Below, one piece after another: positions 37,569 through 48,799 of a stretch of 64,000 nucleotides of DNA. A program made the translations under genes and the position numbers. The DNA is from Atherix ibis. Lineage: Eukaryota > Arthropoda > Insecta > Diptera > Athericidae. Every line of letters starts with the position of its first letter. Position 1 is the first letter of the stretch. The stretch spans positions 63,733,088 to 63,797,087 of the forward strand of contig OY282610.1 of NCBI GenBank assembly GCA_958298945.1, written 5' to 3'. Below the pieces are notes generated by a model. That model was not told the DNA's origin, did not search any database, and was given only the letters and a program-made list of their open reading frames with translations.

Positions 37569-38204
37569 CTGCAAACAAAAAAAAAACAAAAACAAAGTTA
37601 GAAATTACAATATTTTTTCTTAATGATTATTTTTAAAGATGATTAAATTTTAAGATTATATAAATAGAAGCGTTCATTTATCTTTTATTAGAAAAAATTT
37701 GAATATGACAAAGAATGGCCCCAGTAAAAAAAGGGGAGAAAGAGTTTGTTACAATGAAATTTGGGGATTCGAAGGAATAGTTTGAAAAATTACACTGATT
37801 ACAAACCAATCGTCATAAAACTCATGTTGAATTTGTTCGATTATATTATTTCTCTTCACACCTAATAATAACCTGTCTAGACCTACCTACTTCCCTCTTA
37901 ATAACCAATTTTAAGAAAGATTATGAAAATTATTTATTTAATATTTACCGATTAAGAGGTAGTGGTGCCCTTTCTAAAATGATTTTCGAAAACTTTGATT
38001 GATATTCAATTACGGTATAAAAAGGATGTCAAAAGCCCGCCTCCTTGTTCAGTAGATCTTCTTTTAACTGAATTTCGAGACATTAATATTAAAACTGCTC
38101 GTGTCTGCTGTACAAAATCGCTGCACTATCAAAATCAAATGGATGTGCGTACCCATTGCGACCAGCTTATTTGCCTGAAATCGACTTGATTACTGAGCGT
38201 CTCA
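37569..38204. other. Intronic or 5' flanking sequence of the Ras-GAP gene
   Basis: No exon recognised on the minus strand. A plus-strand open frame at 37995-38189 is protein-like but unrecognised (see findings). Confidence 0.45.
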
Positions 38205-38640
38205 TCACACGCAGGGTGGCTACAACCGAGTGAAAGACCAAGATCGATTCCGGTTGTACTTAGGGATTTACAAGATTTCCTTACCGAGCGGCATACAAAC
38301 AGAAGTACTCTTAAAACAAAAATTGGTACCACGGGAATCGAGGTGCCCCATGGTGTGAAAACACACTGTGCCCGATTTAGGTGAGGCGCCATTTGGCAGC
38401 AACGTGGTGGTTAATACCCATGTCGCGGGTACGATCTCCGGATCGCAGGTTGGAGGTAACTGGCAGTAACTTGCAATTATCTTGGGCACTGCCACTGGAG
38501 GTGGAGTAGTCAGCTTGTAACTGATTACTAACTGTAAACTGCCAGTAATGGTGGTGCATTGATTGAGCGTAACTCAATCGCTATAGTCGTAGGCGACTCG
38601 TGATTTAAGGTTTTTGACAACTAGGTTACGTTAAATAACA
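38205..38640 (+). mobile_element. Orphan 3'UTR of the R1-clade element, copy 3
   Basis: Only the 3'UTR is present. GGTGGCTACAACCGAGTGAA at 38214 corresponds to about 17583 in copy 1. The stretch through GATTGAGCGTAACTCAATC and CGTAGGCGACTCGTG to GTTACGTTAAATAACA at about 38640 matches the 3' tails of the other copies. This is an extreme 5' truncation or a deletion product. Confidence 0.85.
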
Positions 38641-38813
38641 ATATATCTTATTTATATTTCGGATGTGGCGACTTCATTTGGATTTGGTGCAGAGTCCCCA
38701 TTAACTTCTCTAAGTTTCGCTTTTATCTCATATTCCATATTTGATTTTTCCCATTATTGTAAATTCATAAAATTGTTCACTTTAAATTGACAGGATTCTC
38801 GTTAAAAGTAAGC

Positions 38814-38862
38814 ACCTGTCCTCGGTAAGAAATATCATCACCATCTCTTAACGAGGACAGGT
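38814..38862. repeat. Inverted repeat
   Basis: ACCTGTCCTCGGTAAG at 38814 is mirrored by CTTAACGAGGACAGGT at 38847-38862 with one mismatch; 17-base loop. Confidence 0.75.
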
Positions 38863-40119
38863 ATTAATCATACAACCCTCGTATCATTTTTAAGTTACTT
38901 AATATCAACAATGATCGGCAATAAAATGAATATGAATATAGAAAATACCTCGAGCTAATCAAAATTATCTTCTCCGATCCCTCTCCGTCTATATTAAGTA
39001 TTTATTACACTACAAGTGGTATCTTCTTTTGAAATGCAATTGATTAAGACGGTCTCAGCTAATCTTTTTTCTTAGGGCGCCAAGAAAACAGTTGGCAGAT
39101 TTTACTATAATAAGCAGGCTTTGAGGGTGTATAAAATTGAACTTTATTTCCAAAGCGGAGAAGATTTATTGGCTAACGTCAGTGAGTCACAGTGAATAGA
39201 AATCTTTTAAAAATAAAATTGTGACCATTCTCTTATTGGTATGAGCAGTAATGGTTCTGTTTCTGGGTGTGCGTTCTTCTTTTACTATTTCTATTTAAAT
39301 TGTAATTTCTGACCCATCTCCACTTGTCTTTTACTTGTGTACACTCCACATACTCCACAATTATAGCTACGATAGGTCAGAGTTTATCAAAATTTTCCTA
39401 TTGAGTGCACAACTAATATTAGAAGACATAAAAATGATACCGCGTTAATGATTGCTGCAGTGTGACTGGAGAGTCTAGCTAACTGGCTGCCTAGAGGGTA
39501 CTGAGTCTCTATTGAGTGTAGTGAATATTTTTACAAGTGCATAAATAAAATGCATCTCTTTGGCGCCAATGGTGTACATATATTCGCACACTTTATACAC
39601 CATCATTTTGGGACCATGGAAACCAAGCCATTCTTATATTCAAGATAAGTCCCATAATTGTATGGAATTTTGAATCTGGGGAGGGTGTAACTGTTCAAAA
39701 AGAACTTTTTTAAACATTTTAAGATGTTTCAATGCAGAGTAGTTAATAATAACTGGACATCTCTCATCGTTCTGTCTGTTATCATGTCTAAATGTAATAT
39801 TTAAAATCGGATGATAGTTTTAATTAACTGATGATTAATATGAAGAAGATGCAATGACGTACAATATATTAAGGCAAGTGAACTGGAGCAGAATTAAGTC
39901 GAGTGGATTGTAGAGTGCACTATTTTCTAAATGCATCCAATTGCAGCGTAATTTATAATAAGACGATGGCATGTACGAATATGGACAATAATAGTCTGGC
40001 GCATTATCTTTCCTTTCTATCCTACACGAGACAAGGCAAATCTCTTTCCGTAGAAAATTCGTAATATTGGAGGGAGCACGGAATATAATAAAATCGAATA
40101 TGCAGAAAATTGGGGCACA

Positions 40120-40163
40120 GTAATTTCTTAGTCATTCTAAGTGGCGTATGACTAAGAAATTAC
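40120..40163. repeat. Perfect 15-bp inverted repeat
   Basis: GTAATTTCTTAGTCA at 40120 and its exact reverse complement at 40149-40163; 14-base loop. Confidence 0.85.
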
Positions 40164-40877
40164 TTAGAACAAACATTATTTACAAGAAGGCAAAAACCGT
40201 TTTCCATATCTTAACTTTTTGTATGGTATATTCCATAAAAATGCCAGATTTATAAAAAGTCTGACGGAGTATGACAACTTCAAGGCTTCACAATAGTCTT
40301 CATTATAGCAGCAAAGTGAATATGGATAAATCGTATTTCTTTACTAGCACAAATAACAAGACATCTGCTCCTCCTTCCAACAAATGCAACTTAATTTAAA
40401 TGAACTGTTTTATTATTATTTTATCACATCCTCATCCTACCATATAAAATGAGCAACTATTTTTGCATAGGAAATATTCATTGTAGAAAATTTCTAGCAA
40501 AATACAAAAAATAAAAATCAGCTTCTTCAAAATAAATAATGGCCAAACTGCTTATAATATCGACTCATAAATTCATTTAATCTGAAAAGGGCTAGAAAGG
40601 TCTTAAGTCCCCTCAACATTCAAATAAATCGATTCATGTCTCTGAGATTAATAACGTACAACACAGATCCTATTAGGAGGAATAGCTTATATTGTAGAAG
40701 AAAATCTAAACTAAATTTATTAAAAAATTAAAATGGTCTTCTTTCTTTTCTTCCGATTAGACCCCAAAAAATTCCGATACCGAAAGTATCCAAAAAGTAC
40801 CGAGAGGCGAAAGAGAGTCCTTCAAAAAAAAAAAAGTGTTATAAGGTGGACATAATAAAAACGGGATGCAAGAAAGA

Positions 40878-41290
40878 ATGTTTCTTTGTTTGTTTGTAGG
40901 TAAGATGAGCCACTAAGCGCTACTTGGAAGCACCACGACCATGAGGCAATTAGGCCTCAATTTCCTAAACGAAGCTAGTCTGGTTTTTTAGTAGGCTAGA
41001 CCAGTTAGATATTAGTTAAATTTTATGAAGCGTGTGAGTATATTCGATCAGGCTAGAAAGTAAACTTTCAAATGAAATTGTTGGATTTTTTTAGCTCGAC
41101 AATGTGACGAAGCCTATTCAAACGAAATTCTTGGTTTCGTGACATTCGCTCAATATATGTGGAAAAGTTGGTAGCCATAGACAGGCCATAGTCTATCTGA
41201 ATTCGTGCATAGGCCATAGTCTCTTAGCAAAGAATTTTTCTAAGGATGTTGAGTAGACTGGACGCTAAAAATATATCACTAATAACGCCT
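40878..41290. repeat. Possible dispersed repeat, copy 1
   Basis: Short blocks in the same order also occur near 51365-51700: TTTGTTTGTTTGTA, CCACGACC, TTGTTGGATTT, CTGAATTC. Diverged, so homology is only suspected. Confidence 0.35.
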
Positions 41291-42195
41291 AGGCATGGTT
41301 GAGGGGTCGTTTGCCATTCTGTTAATAAGTGAGGCAGATTGTGGATAGTTTTTTGAGCACAGGATGCCAAAACTAATCAGCATGTTTACTGATCAAATGC
41401 TCCGTCACCCAACGCAACAACACTCCTATTGTCACCAGAGAAGCATTTCATAAGATTTAATAATACTTTATAAAAATTCTTAGTTCTTTTCTTATTCAAC
41501 AAATTAACTTTTCCAACAAATTAACAAAACAAACTTTTATAATACACATTAAAACCGCTACCTTGTTTGGAGTCCGTTACTTTTAGATGAAAGTCTTCCC
41601 ATTATTTTTCCTATGCGATAAAAATATTCACAAAAATTAATTAAATTATACGACAAACAAAAAACCAAATTGGCTGGTGCGTAGAAACATTTTTGTGGAA
41701 ATATGCGTGGGAGATAAATTTGTGCCGAGGCTGTGTGTTGCGACATCTGGAAAAAATTTCAATATTACGGGTAGCAATTAGAAATGAAGAACAAAATGTT
41801 TACCTATCGTGAATGATCAAAACTAAATGAGATTCCATTAAAGGTAGTTACTAAACTGTTAGAAGAAACCAATTCTAATTCAGATTTTATAAGTCTATAA
41901 AGGTGCATTAACAAGAGTTCGTTCTGCTATTAAAGCATACTAAGGAGATGCATGGCAAAGTAAAAATTATAATCCAAATTAAATATTTACATTTAAAAAC
42001 TAGGAAGAAAATATCAGATTTATTAGAATATAACGAAAACCTAAAACTTAAATTAGAAATCATACTAAACTTTCTTCAAATTCGCATTTAGGTTGTGGCG
42101 CTACAAAATTGTCCTCTGACGCTTGTCACAGAAACCTTACAACAAGAACAAGAACAACAACTAAACTTCTTTTAAAAGGAGAACTATTATCTGCT

Positions 42196-43107
42196 GATTT
42201 ACTTCCATGAAAGGTATGCGGCCGTGCGCGAGAACAATGAGAGGGTTGTTCGCCAGATGGTGCGTGGCCCACAGGGATCTGTGGCCGACCCCGCTATCTG
42301 GGATATGATGATGAAAGGTCTTTTGGTGTGGTTGGAGGAGACCGGTTGCGGTGTGATCGCATATGCGGATGATCTTCTACTTTTGATTGAGGGGGAGGGG
42401 GTAGTAGAGATAGCGTAAAGCCGATATATGCAGATGGTGTCTGAATGGGGGAATAGAATGGGAGTGAATGTTTCAGAAAGGAAGACTGTTTGCATGGTGT
42501 TGAAGGGTTTTTTGTCCCATACACGCGGGAAGTACGTTACCTTGGGGTAAAGGTTGGAGAGAGGCTGAACTTTCGGCCTCACTTGCAACAACTAAGAAGG
42601 CGCGTGGCCGGTTTGGTTGGCATGCTGGTGCGAGTATGTCGCAAAGAATGGCGACTTCGATCCAGAGCGGCGAATGTCCTGTACAAGAGTGTGTTTGTTC
42701 CGTGTGCAATGTATGCGGCGTGTATATGGGCTGATATTACGCGGCACCAGTATGCAAGGGTGGGCATAAGTTCAGTTCAGCGTATGGTTTTTTATGCATG
42801 TTTGTAAGACCGTGTCAACCGATGCGATGCATGTGCTCATGGGAGAAATTCCATGGGATCTAGAGGTGCTGCGTGGAAGCATTCACTACCGTAATTATCT
42901 CGGGCGCTGTCACTGCTTATGCCATTAGATGTTTAGATAGGCCTCGCCACTACCTGTTGGAGTAATCAGTTTATAAGTGGTTACTGACTGTAAACTGCCA
43001 GTAATGGTGGTGCGTTGATTCAGCGTAACTCAATCCATATGATCGTAGCCGACTCGTGCTTTTATATTTAATGACAGATAAGTCACGTTAAATAACATAA
43101 TACTACT
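42196..43107 (+). mobile_element. R1-clade non-LTR retrotransposon, copy 4, with internal deletion
   Basis: 5'-truncated, starting just before the PQGS box. The frame 42224-42418 gives ENNERVVRQMVRGPQGSVAD, then GCGVIAYADDLLLLIEGEG with an intact YADD catalytic box, ending at a TAG. After a frame change 42490-42807 reads VRYLGVKVGERLNFRPHLQQ, LVRVCRKEWRLRSRAANVLY and CAMYAACIWADITRHQ. At about 42892 the sequence jumps from the IHY codons directly to the 3'UTR (ATCTCGGGCGCTGTC), so the C-terminal Cys-rich domain and part of the UTR are deleted. The end near 43107 matches copies 1 and 2. Confidence 0.88.
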
Positions 43108-43559
43108 AGCTGATTATGAGAGTAAATGAATTTAGTTTAATATAGAAATTATGTTGAATGTGGGGTGGGGTGGAGAGGGGAGATGGTATAATTTTTCATA
43201 ATTATCTAAAACGAAACTGTAATTTTCTGTTCAGAATTTTAACTTTTATATTTCAACCAAAACCTTTCTTTTTGGATCTGTACTCACAGGGGCAATTGAA
43301 AGGCAACTGAAAAAAACATAATCGAATAAGTTCGTTTTTATTGAAATTAGTTGATCTGATTTTGTTGCCATATTGATTATGAAAGCAAAATGAACAAAAA
43401 AGAAGATTGTATGAAAATCAATATATTGAGGAGTAGATAGAAAACACGGTGGGAGCAAGTGAATGGCAGGAAAATGATGGAGAAGTAAGTAAAACTATCT
43501 TCCGCCCATGGTACATGTAATTTATTAGAAGTTCGGTCCGAATGATCAAACGGCATCGC
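43108..43559. other. Unassigned stretch
   Basis: Nothing recognised. Short G-rich patch near 43160-43185. Confidence 0.5.
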
Positions 43560-43635
43560 CTATTCAATATTATAGCAGTTTAATAATATTGAATTTTACT
43601 ATTCAATATTATTAAACTTCTATAATATTGAATAG
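43560..43635. repeat. Near-perfect AT-rich palindrome (35-bp arms)
   Basis: Left arm 43560-43594 and right arm 43601-43635 are reverse complements with a single mismatch, around a 6-base loop (TTTACT). Both arms begin or end with CTATTCAATATTATA. It would form a cruciform or a strong RNA hairpin. Confidence 0.92.
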
Positions 43636-43644
43636 TAAATAGTA

Positions 43645-44115
43645 GTGGAAATTGTTGAAATAATGAATTTTGGCGCCGGCCCCGTGCTGAGGAAGATCAT
43701 CCTCTTCAAGCTGATACACAAAAACCAATTACGTCATCCAAAAAAATTTTGGGGCTCTCGTAAATTCAATAAGATGTACTTTATTTTGCTCACTGAAGTC
43801 ATAAAAGCTGTAAATTATTATGCAAAAATATTCAGTTATATCGGCCATTATTATGGTATCCTGAAAGAGCAGACATCCTTCTTTGAAGGTCATAAAAATT
43901 TATCGTTTTGCAAATTTTTTTCGAAGTCTTTTTTTGATTTTCAAGTACAAATACTTGAAATTCCATCCAGTGGAACGTCTTGTTTTAGATATCTTTTAAA
44001 CATACTTTTGGAAAAGAGGAATATTTTCTTGGAAAGCCTCGTTATTTTCATAATTTATTTCTCTATTAAAAGAAAACAATTTTTTTTGGGACCAACTCAT
44101 TTGGGAAAATACTAA
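43645..44115 (+). other. Unrecognised open frame, about 156 codons
   Basis: The frame opens with GTG; the first ATG is at about 43663 (MNFGAGPVLRKII...). It runs to TAA at 44113-44115 without a stop, which is long for such AT-rich DNA. The product is rich in Phe, Ile, Leu and Lys. No domain recognised, and no splice sites or promoter evaluated. It starts about 10 bp after the palindrome at 43560-43635. It may be chance or part of an unknown mobile element. Confidence 0.2.
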
Positions 44116-45030
44116 ATCATAAAAATTAATTAGTGAAGAATAAATATTAACACCTAATCGATTCATAGTCTCTTTTGTCGACACAGATACCAAAGAAGAT
44201 CGGGACTGGACCACACAAGATGTATAAAATCTACAAAAAAAATATTCCCTCTGCCCTTTCATTGAACCAGAAATATATTCAAAATTACTGTACGTAATTT
44301 GCAACATTTTCAAGATCAATCAATATCCACCACATTGTCGTATCAAATCAGAATTGACCGAAACGTATGCTGGTAGCACAGTTTGGACTTATTTCTGTTA
44401 ACTTGAAAATACTGAAAAATGACAAGAAAATATTTATTATCATATGGGATCTTCCGATGATGATAATGGTGGTAGGACCATAATGAGAATTTTTATTTTG
44501 GAAAAAGTTCAACATTAAATACGGAAAATGACTGTAGAAGGGGAAAGATTCCAAAGTGAACGTACACATGCACGCACTATGCAATGTGAACGTACACATG
44601 CACGCACTATGCAATCTGTCAGTTTACCAGATACGGGCGACAATAATTTTTCTCGTGATTCCAGGTCTTAGATTAAAGAATACCTGGATAGGCCCTTACC
44701 GTATATGTATACGCAATTTTGTGTACAAATATTTGCTGGGGGGATACGAGTGTCAAAAATTTTTTATGTAGACATGACACCCACTGCCATCTATGTGTCG
44801 TAATGGAAATTTCTTTAATTGCAAAAGCATAATTTATATTTATTTTAATTCACTTACTGGAAACAAAGATACAATTTAAATACAACGATAGGTCATTTTT
44901 ATTTTTTGTACAATCTTTTGATACGAAATCGAATTCTATTTTAGGTTTATTAAACATTTCGTTAATATCAATCAAATATAAACCGCCTCAATTTTGTAGA
45001 CTTTCGGAGAGTTTGAAACTTTAATTCACC
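44116..45030. other. Unassigned stretch
   Basis: No gene recognised apart from the tandem duplication at 44556-44615. Confidence 0.5.
44556..44615. repeat. Exact 30-bp tandem duplication
   Basis: Two identical adjacent units beginning GTGAACGTACACATGCACGC (44556-44585 and 44586-44615). Confidence 0.95.
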
Positions 45031-45105
45031 ATGAAAGTGGAGAATGGGGGGTTAGCTTTATCATTTCTGATGTTGTTATTGTGTCAAATAGTGAAGTGCA
45101 AGTGA
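45031..45105 (+). other. Upstream small ORF with signal-peptide-like product
   Basis: ATG at 45031 preceded by TTCACC gives 24 residues with a hydrophobic core (LALSFLMLLLCQIV) before TGA at 45103-45105. It lies just upstream of the spliced THAP frame and could be a uORF of that transcript. Short enough to be chance. Confidence 0.3.
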
Positions 45106-45208
45106 AAGTGTAGTTGTTATCAATTTTGAAGAATTTACGAAAATGTAAGTATATTTATAAGTAGTTATATTGTTGATAGAAATTAATACAAATTTTTTAT
45201 TTCAGAAA

Positions 45209-45668
45209 ATGAAGTGTTTTATGAAGAATTGCTGCTCAACCGACAAAATGAGGAATCCGGGAATTTCTTTCTTTCGGTATGTTAATATTTTGTTTTTTAC
45301 TTCAGAAATTTAAAAAAAATAAGTTTATAATGTGTTCAGATGGTTTTGAATGATTTATTTTGTGCAAAAAGTGTTTAAAAGTGGAAAGTTCGGCATTCAA
45401 TGAATGTAAACAAATACGGTGTTGACAGTTCAATGTTTACCATAAAATAGTACAGTGCCGGTGTATATAAAGTGTGTGTAAGAAAGTTTAAGGAACCGAA
45501 TTTTTTTTAATAGTGCAAAAAATACGTGAATTTCTATTAATTCTTAATTGAAAAAGTAAATGTTACGATCGTATATTTATATGTTAACTTTACAGGTTCC
45601 CACAAAATAAATGGTTGCGGGAAAAGTGGATTGTGGCAGCAGCATCCGGTATTCCCAAGAATAAATAA
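45209..45668 (+). CDS. Truncated THAP-domain mini-gene, spliced
   Basis: A leader intron 45145-45205 (GTAAGT..TTTCAG, 61 bp) places ATG at 45209. Coding exons 45209-45276 and 45596-45668 are joined across a GTATGT..TTACAG intron, giving 46 residues: MKCFMKNCCSTDKM, then NPGISFFRFPQNKWLREKW, ending in IPKNK and TAA. The spacing Cys3..Cys8, the SFFRFP block and the R-x-KWI block are the first half of a THAP zinc-binding DNA-binding domain. The second half (Cys-x2-His and the AVPTIF box) is missing because TAA comes first. AATAAA signals follow within 30 bp. THAP domains bind DNA and occur in P-element-type transposases and in cellular factors. This may be a pseudogene or the 5' end of a gene whose later exons were lost. 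Confidence 0.6.
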
Positions 45669-45738
45669 TATACAGTGAAATAAATAAAATGAAAATACAG
45701 AATAAATAAATAAATATTTAAAAAAAAAATACTGTGTT

Positions 45739-45996
45739 TTATTGCATATTTACAAAACTAATTCCATCGAACAACAAGACCCGCAATATTAAAAAATCTG
45801 CTTCTTTACGCATAAATGATATCACATATGAAAATGGTTTTAAACGAACCGCTTCAATCGCATACTGAACTTTTAATTTGGCCCCCAATGATTTACGCCA
45901 TTTCTGTTGTATTGCATGTGTGTGCGTTCTATGAATGTATTGCCACAAAAGTTGGACAGAATTTTTGTGGAGAGGCCTATCCAGTACTTCTTTAAT
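45739..45996 (-). other. Unrecognised minus-strand ORF facing the THAP gene
   Basis: An 85-codon open frame just after a TTAG that could be a splice acceptor. It includes HKNSVQLLWQYIHRTHTHAI, KWRKSLGAKLKVQYAIEAVR and LKPFSYVISFMRKEADFLIL, ending CAATAA. The composition looks protein-like. Its stop codon overlaps an AATAAA hexamer. No family recognised; it converges on the THAP mini-gene with about 70 bp between stops. Confidence 0.3.
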
Positions 45997-47489
45997 CTAA
46001 GTTCCAGGTCAATTTTTTTCTTTAGTTATTATCGTGACCATCAGAAAACACAGTCGATTGTGGGAATGTTTTTGACGTGCTCTCAACTAAATTAGTCACT
46101 CTTATATTTCTTAGGTTTAGAAGAGGATTTTTATTGTGCAGTGCTCATATGTATGAGTAGTCGTGATTTAGTCAATTTTTTTACTTAAACCTTATCAACT
46201 ATTCACTTATATATAATTTCTTCGATAATCTTTGTTCTCTTTACTTTAAAAATGTCGATATGAAAGTCAAGAAAACACAATCAAAAACAAGAAAAAGAAA
46301 AATATTGAACCGATCCAATAATAATAATAATCAAAAATTAACAGTTTAATAACCTCTCGTGTTTCATAAAAAAAATCCCCTAGTAATAATGGGGGACACT
46401 AGACGACGTGTGTTTTTATATATTGTACATATATAATATGATATAGGTGTGGGATTTTATGCTCAACGAACGAAAAAGAAGAAGGCCAAAGTCAAAAAGA
46501 AAATTTAGAAAATGTAAATTATGATAAAAGTAAGACGATAAGATGAGAGAAGTGGGTGTGAAGAATTGGAAATTGGACTACCGAATAGACTTTCTGGAAA
46601 ATACTGATAAGATGATTGTGAACAATTTTAAGGAATCGAATTTTAAAAATTTGAAACGAAATAGAAAAACTACAAAAAACGTCAGCTTTCGAATGGAATC
46701 GATCATCTTAGTTTTTCTGGCTGGTTTCACCAACTCTGATGATTTTTTTTTAAATAAAATTTTGGATTACATTAACTGTTGGAAAAAGTAGCTGCCCATA
46801 TTAAAAAAAAAACTGGCTAAGACCCAGTTATACAGCTCTCCCATACACCCAAACCCTCCGCGAATGTACAATTGTGGCTCTTTATTAAAGAGAAGAAAAA
46901 TCCCTCTCACAAATCCGAAAGGAAAAACAAAAAAAAACTATTCGATTTTGGGAATTCTGTTTTTTTTGTATTGTTGATTGAAACGCCTACAAAATTGTTG
47001 TTTTGTTTCTGTGGCTTCTAAGAATCTTTTACACTATACCATACAGGAATGTGATTCCCAACTCTTTTGTTTATCTTTTATGGCAAAACAAACAAAAACC
47101 ACGATTACATTCAATTTAAAAAAAAAAAAACTCAAAAGAATTGAACTAACTTCACGTCAACTGAGGCGGCATCTCATAGTTACCCATTCATTGTCCACCG
47201 ACTTACCATGGTATGCATTTGAAAAACTAAAAAGAAACTCTACACATAGGAGAATAACAAAAAAAGTACGTGCTATTTACAGAAACAAGTTATTCACCTC
47301 GGTTAGTTCGAGTTGAAGTTGTTTTTTATTGTTTGGAAGAATGACAACAACAAAATTAAGAGAAAACCATTCTTTGACTAGAGGAGAAGCCTTTTGTATG
47401 CAGAACACAAAAAATTCATTTTAAATTGATACGCAGCAGAGAACTGACCATTCGAACAGATACTCTTCCCGCTATCACAATGAAGACAT
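45997..47489. other. Unassigned stretch
   Basis: Open frames at 46543-46791 and 46978-47316 are Lys/Asn-rich translations of AT-rich DNA and not recognised as genes. Confidence 0.5.
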
Positions 47490-47581
47490 GCTCATGTGCG
47501 TAGGTACACTCACGAACGTGAATACGTGAGAAACTGATCCCGGCTTGCTCATGTCCATAGATACACTCACGAACGTGAATA
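47490..47581. repeat. Imperfect direct repeat of about 36 bp
   Basis: GCTCATGTGCGTAGGTACAC...GAACGTGAATAC at 47490-47525 recurs at 47546-47581 with four substitutions, separated by 20 bp. Confidence 0.85.
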
Positions 47582-48799
47582 TACTCACGCTTAACAGCGA
47601 AACTGAACTCAAATAGTGAGTGTTCTTCGTTTAAGGGGAGAACTCATCACCAATTATTTCAATCGGTTTATTACCATTCAACTGAATCTACGAGTACCAG
47701 CATTCGCCTAATAGACCCATGGTCGGGCCACAATAACAATTTGCCTGCTGCGTGTTCAACACTCTCCACTGACACTCCTCTAGGTACTCATAGTAGAAAA
47801 CAGCCCAAAGCCAACATTCTTTTTTTTAGTTGGTCACAAGATCGTAATGATGAGAGAGAGGTCTTCGGATACGACTGCTACCTGATTTGAAAGCACAAAA
47901 TTCACAATTCAACGAATTGTTTCATATTCTTTACATTTTTTTTCTTAATTAATAGAATTTTATTTTATTAAAAAAAAACCTGGATTGTTTTCTAAGAAAT
48001 ATTGTAGAAGTACAGTAATTTTTCTCAGTATTTATTTGCATGTCGTTTAATCATTGTTAATCGCAATCAAATTTGGACTATTATTCTCCTGCACTCTTCT
48101 CCAATAAACACTTGCAATAAACATACAGGATTGTCGTCTCTAAGCCAACAACTTTAATTTGGCTATAATTGTTCAAAAGGTAGATGGAGTAAGTACAAAT
48201 ATTATTGCGCAACTCCTTCGAAACTAGGCGGCTGTATCTTATTTTTAACGAGACTTACAAGAGTAATAAAGTTCCTGTAATAAATTATATTTATTAAAGT
48301 GAAAACTAGGCTCCTGACTTGCAGTTATAGGTTAGCGGATTTTCTATTATCGATGTTGTAAAGCGGATCAAAATAACTGGTAGTCCATAAGCGAATGAAA
48401 AATAATCTAAGAAATTAAGTAAATTTAGTCGATTGATATTTGTTCGACAACCGTAATACAGAACGCGTGTATAATAAAAAGTATACGTGACGACGTCGAG
48501 AAAACAAATACAGATTTTTTGTTAAAGGATAGGTGGGGAGGGGGGTGGCTGGACGAAAACACATCTTACCATAGCCTCCAAAAATAAAATGTCGATGGCA
48601 GCATTGTTTTTGTATAAGGTCGTGTGTGTGCTTTTTGGAAAAAATTCGAACAGATTATTTAACATTTTGAGAATGTGCTCTTCTTCGTATTGTATTGACT
48701 CATTATAAATTTGTTATTATTTTGAACATTATTTCTATTAGGGGAAAAAATTGGACATTAATTTTAAGAACATTTTTGTTTGTTTAAATTTTATTTAAG
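47582..48799. other. Unassigned stretch
   Basis: No coding or RNA-gene resemblance. A G-rich patch lies near 48531-48549. Confidence 0.5.

Larger units (their letters stand above)
38641..42195. other. Unassigned stretch with two small hairpins
   Basis: No gene recognised. Contains inverted repeats at 38814-38862 and 40120-40163 and a possible dispersed repeat at 40878-41290, each listed separately. Short open frames show no resemblance. Confidence 0.5.

Noticed and set aside
46978..47316. 112-codon plus-strand ORF
   Set aside because: Lys/Asn-rich, no resemblance; starts without a plausible context and spans a poly-A run.
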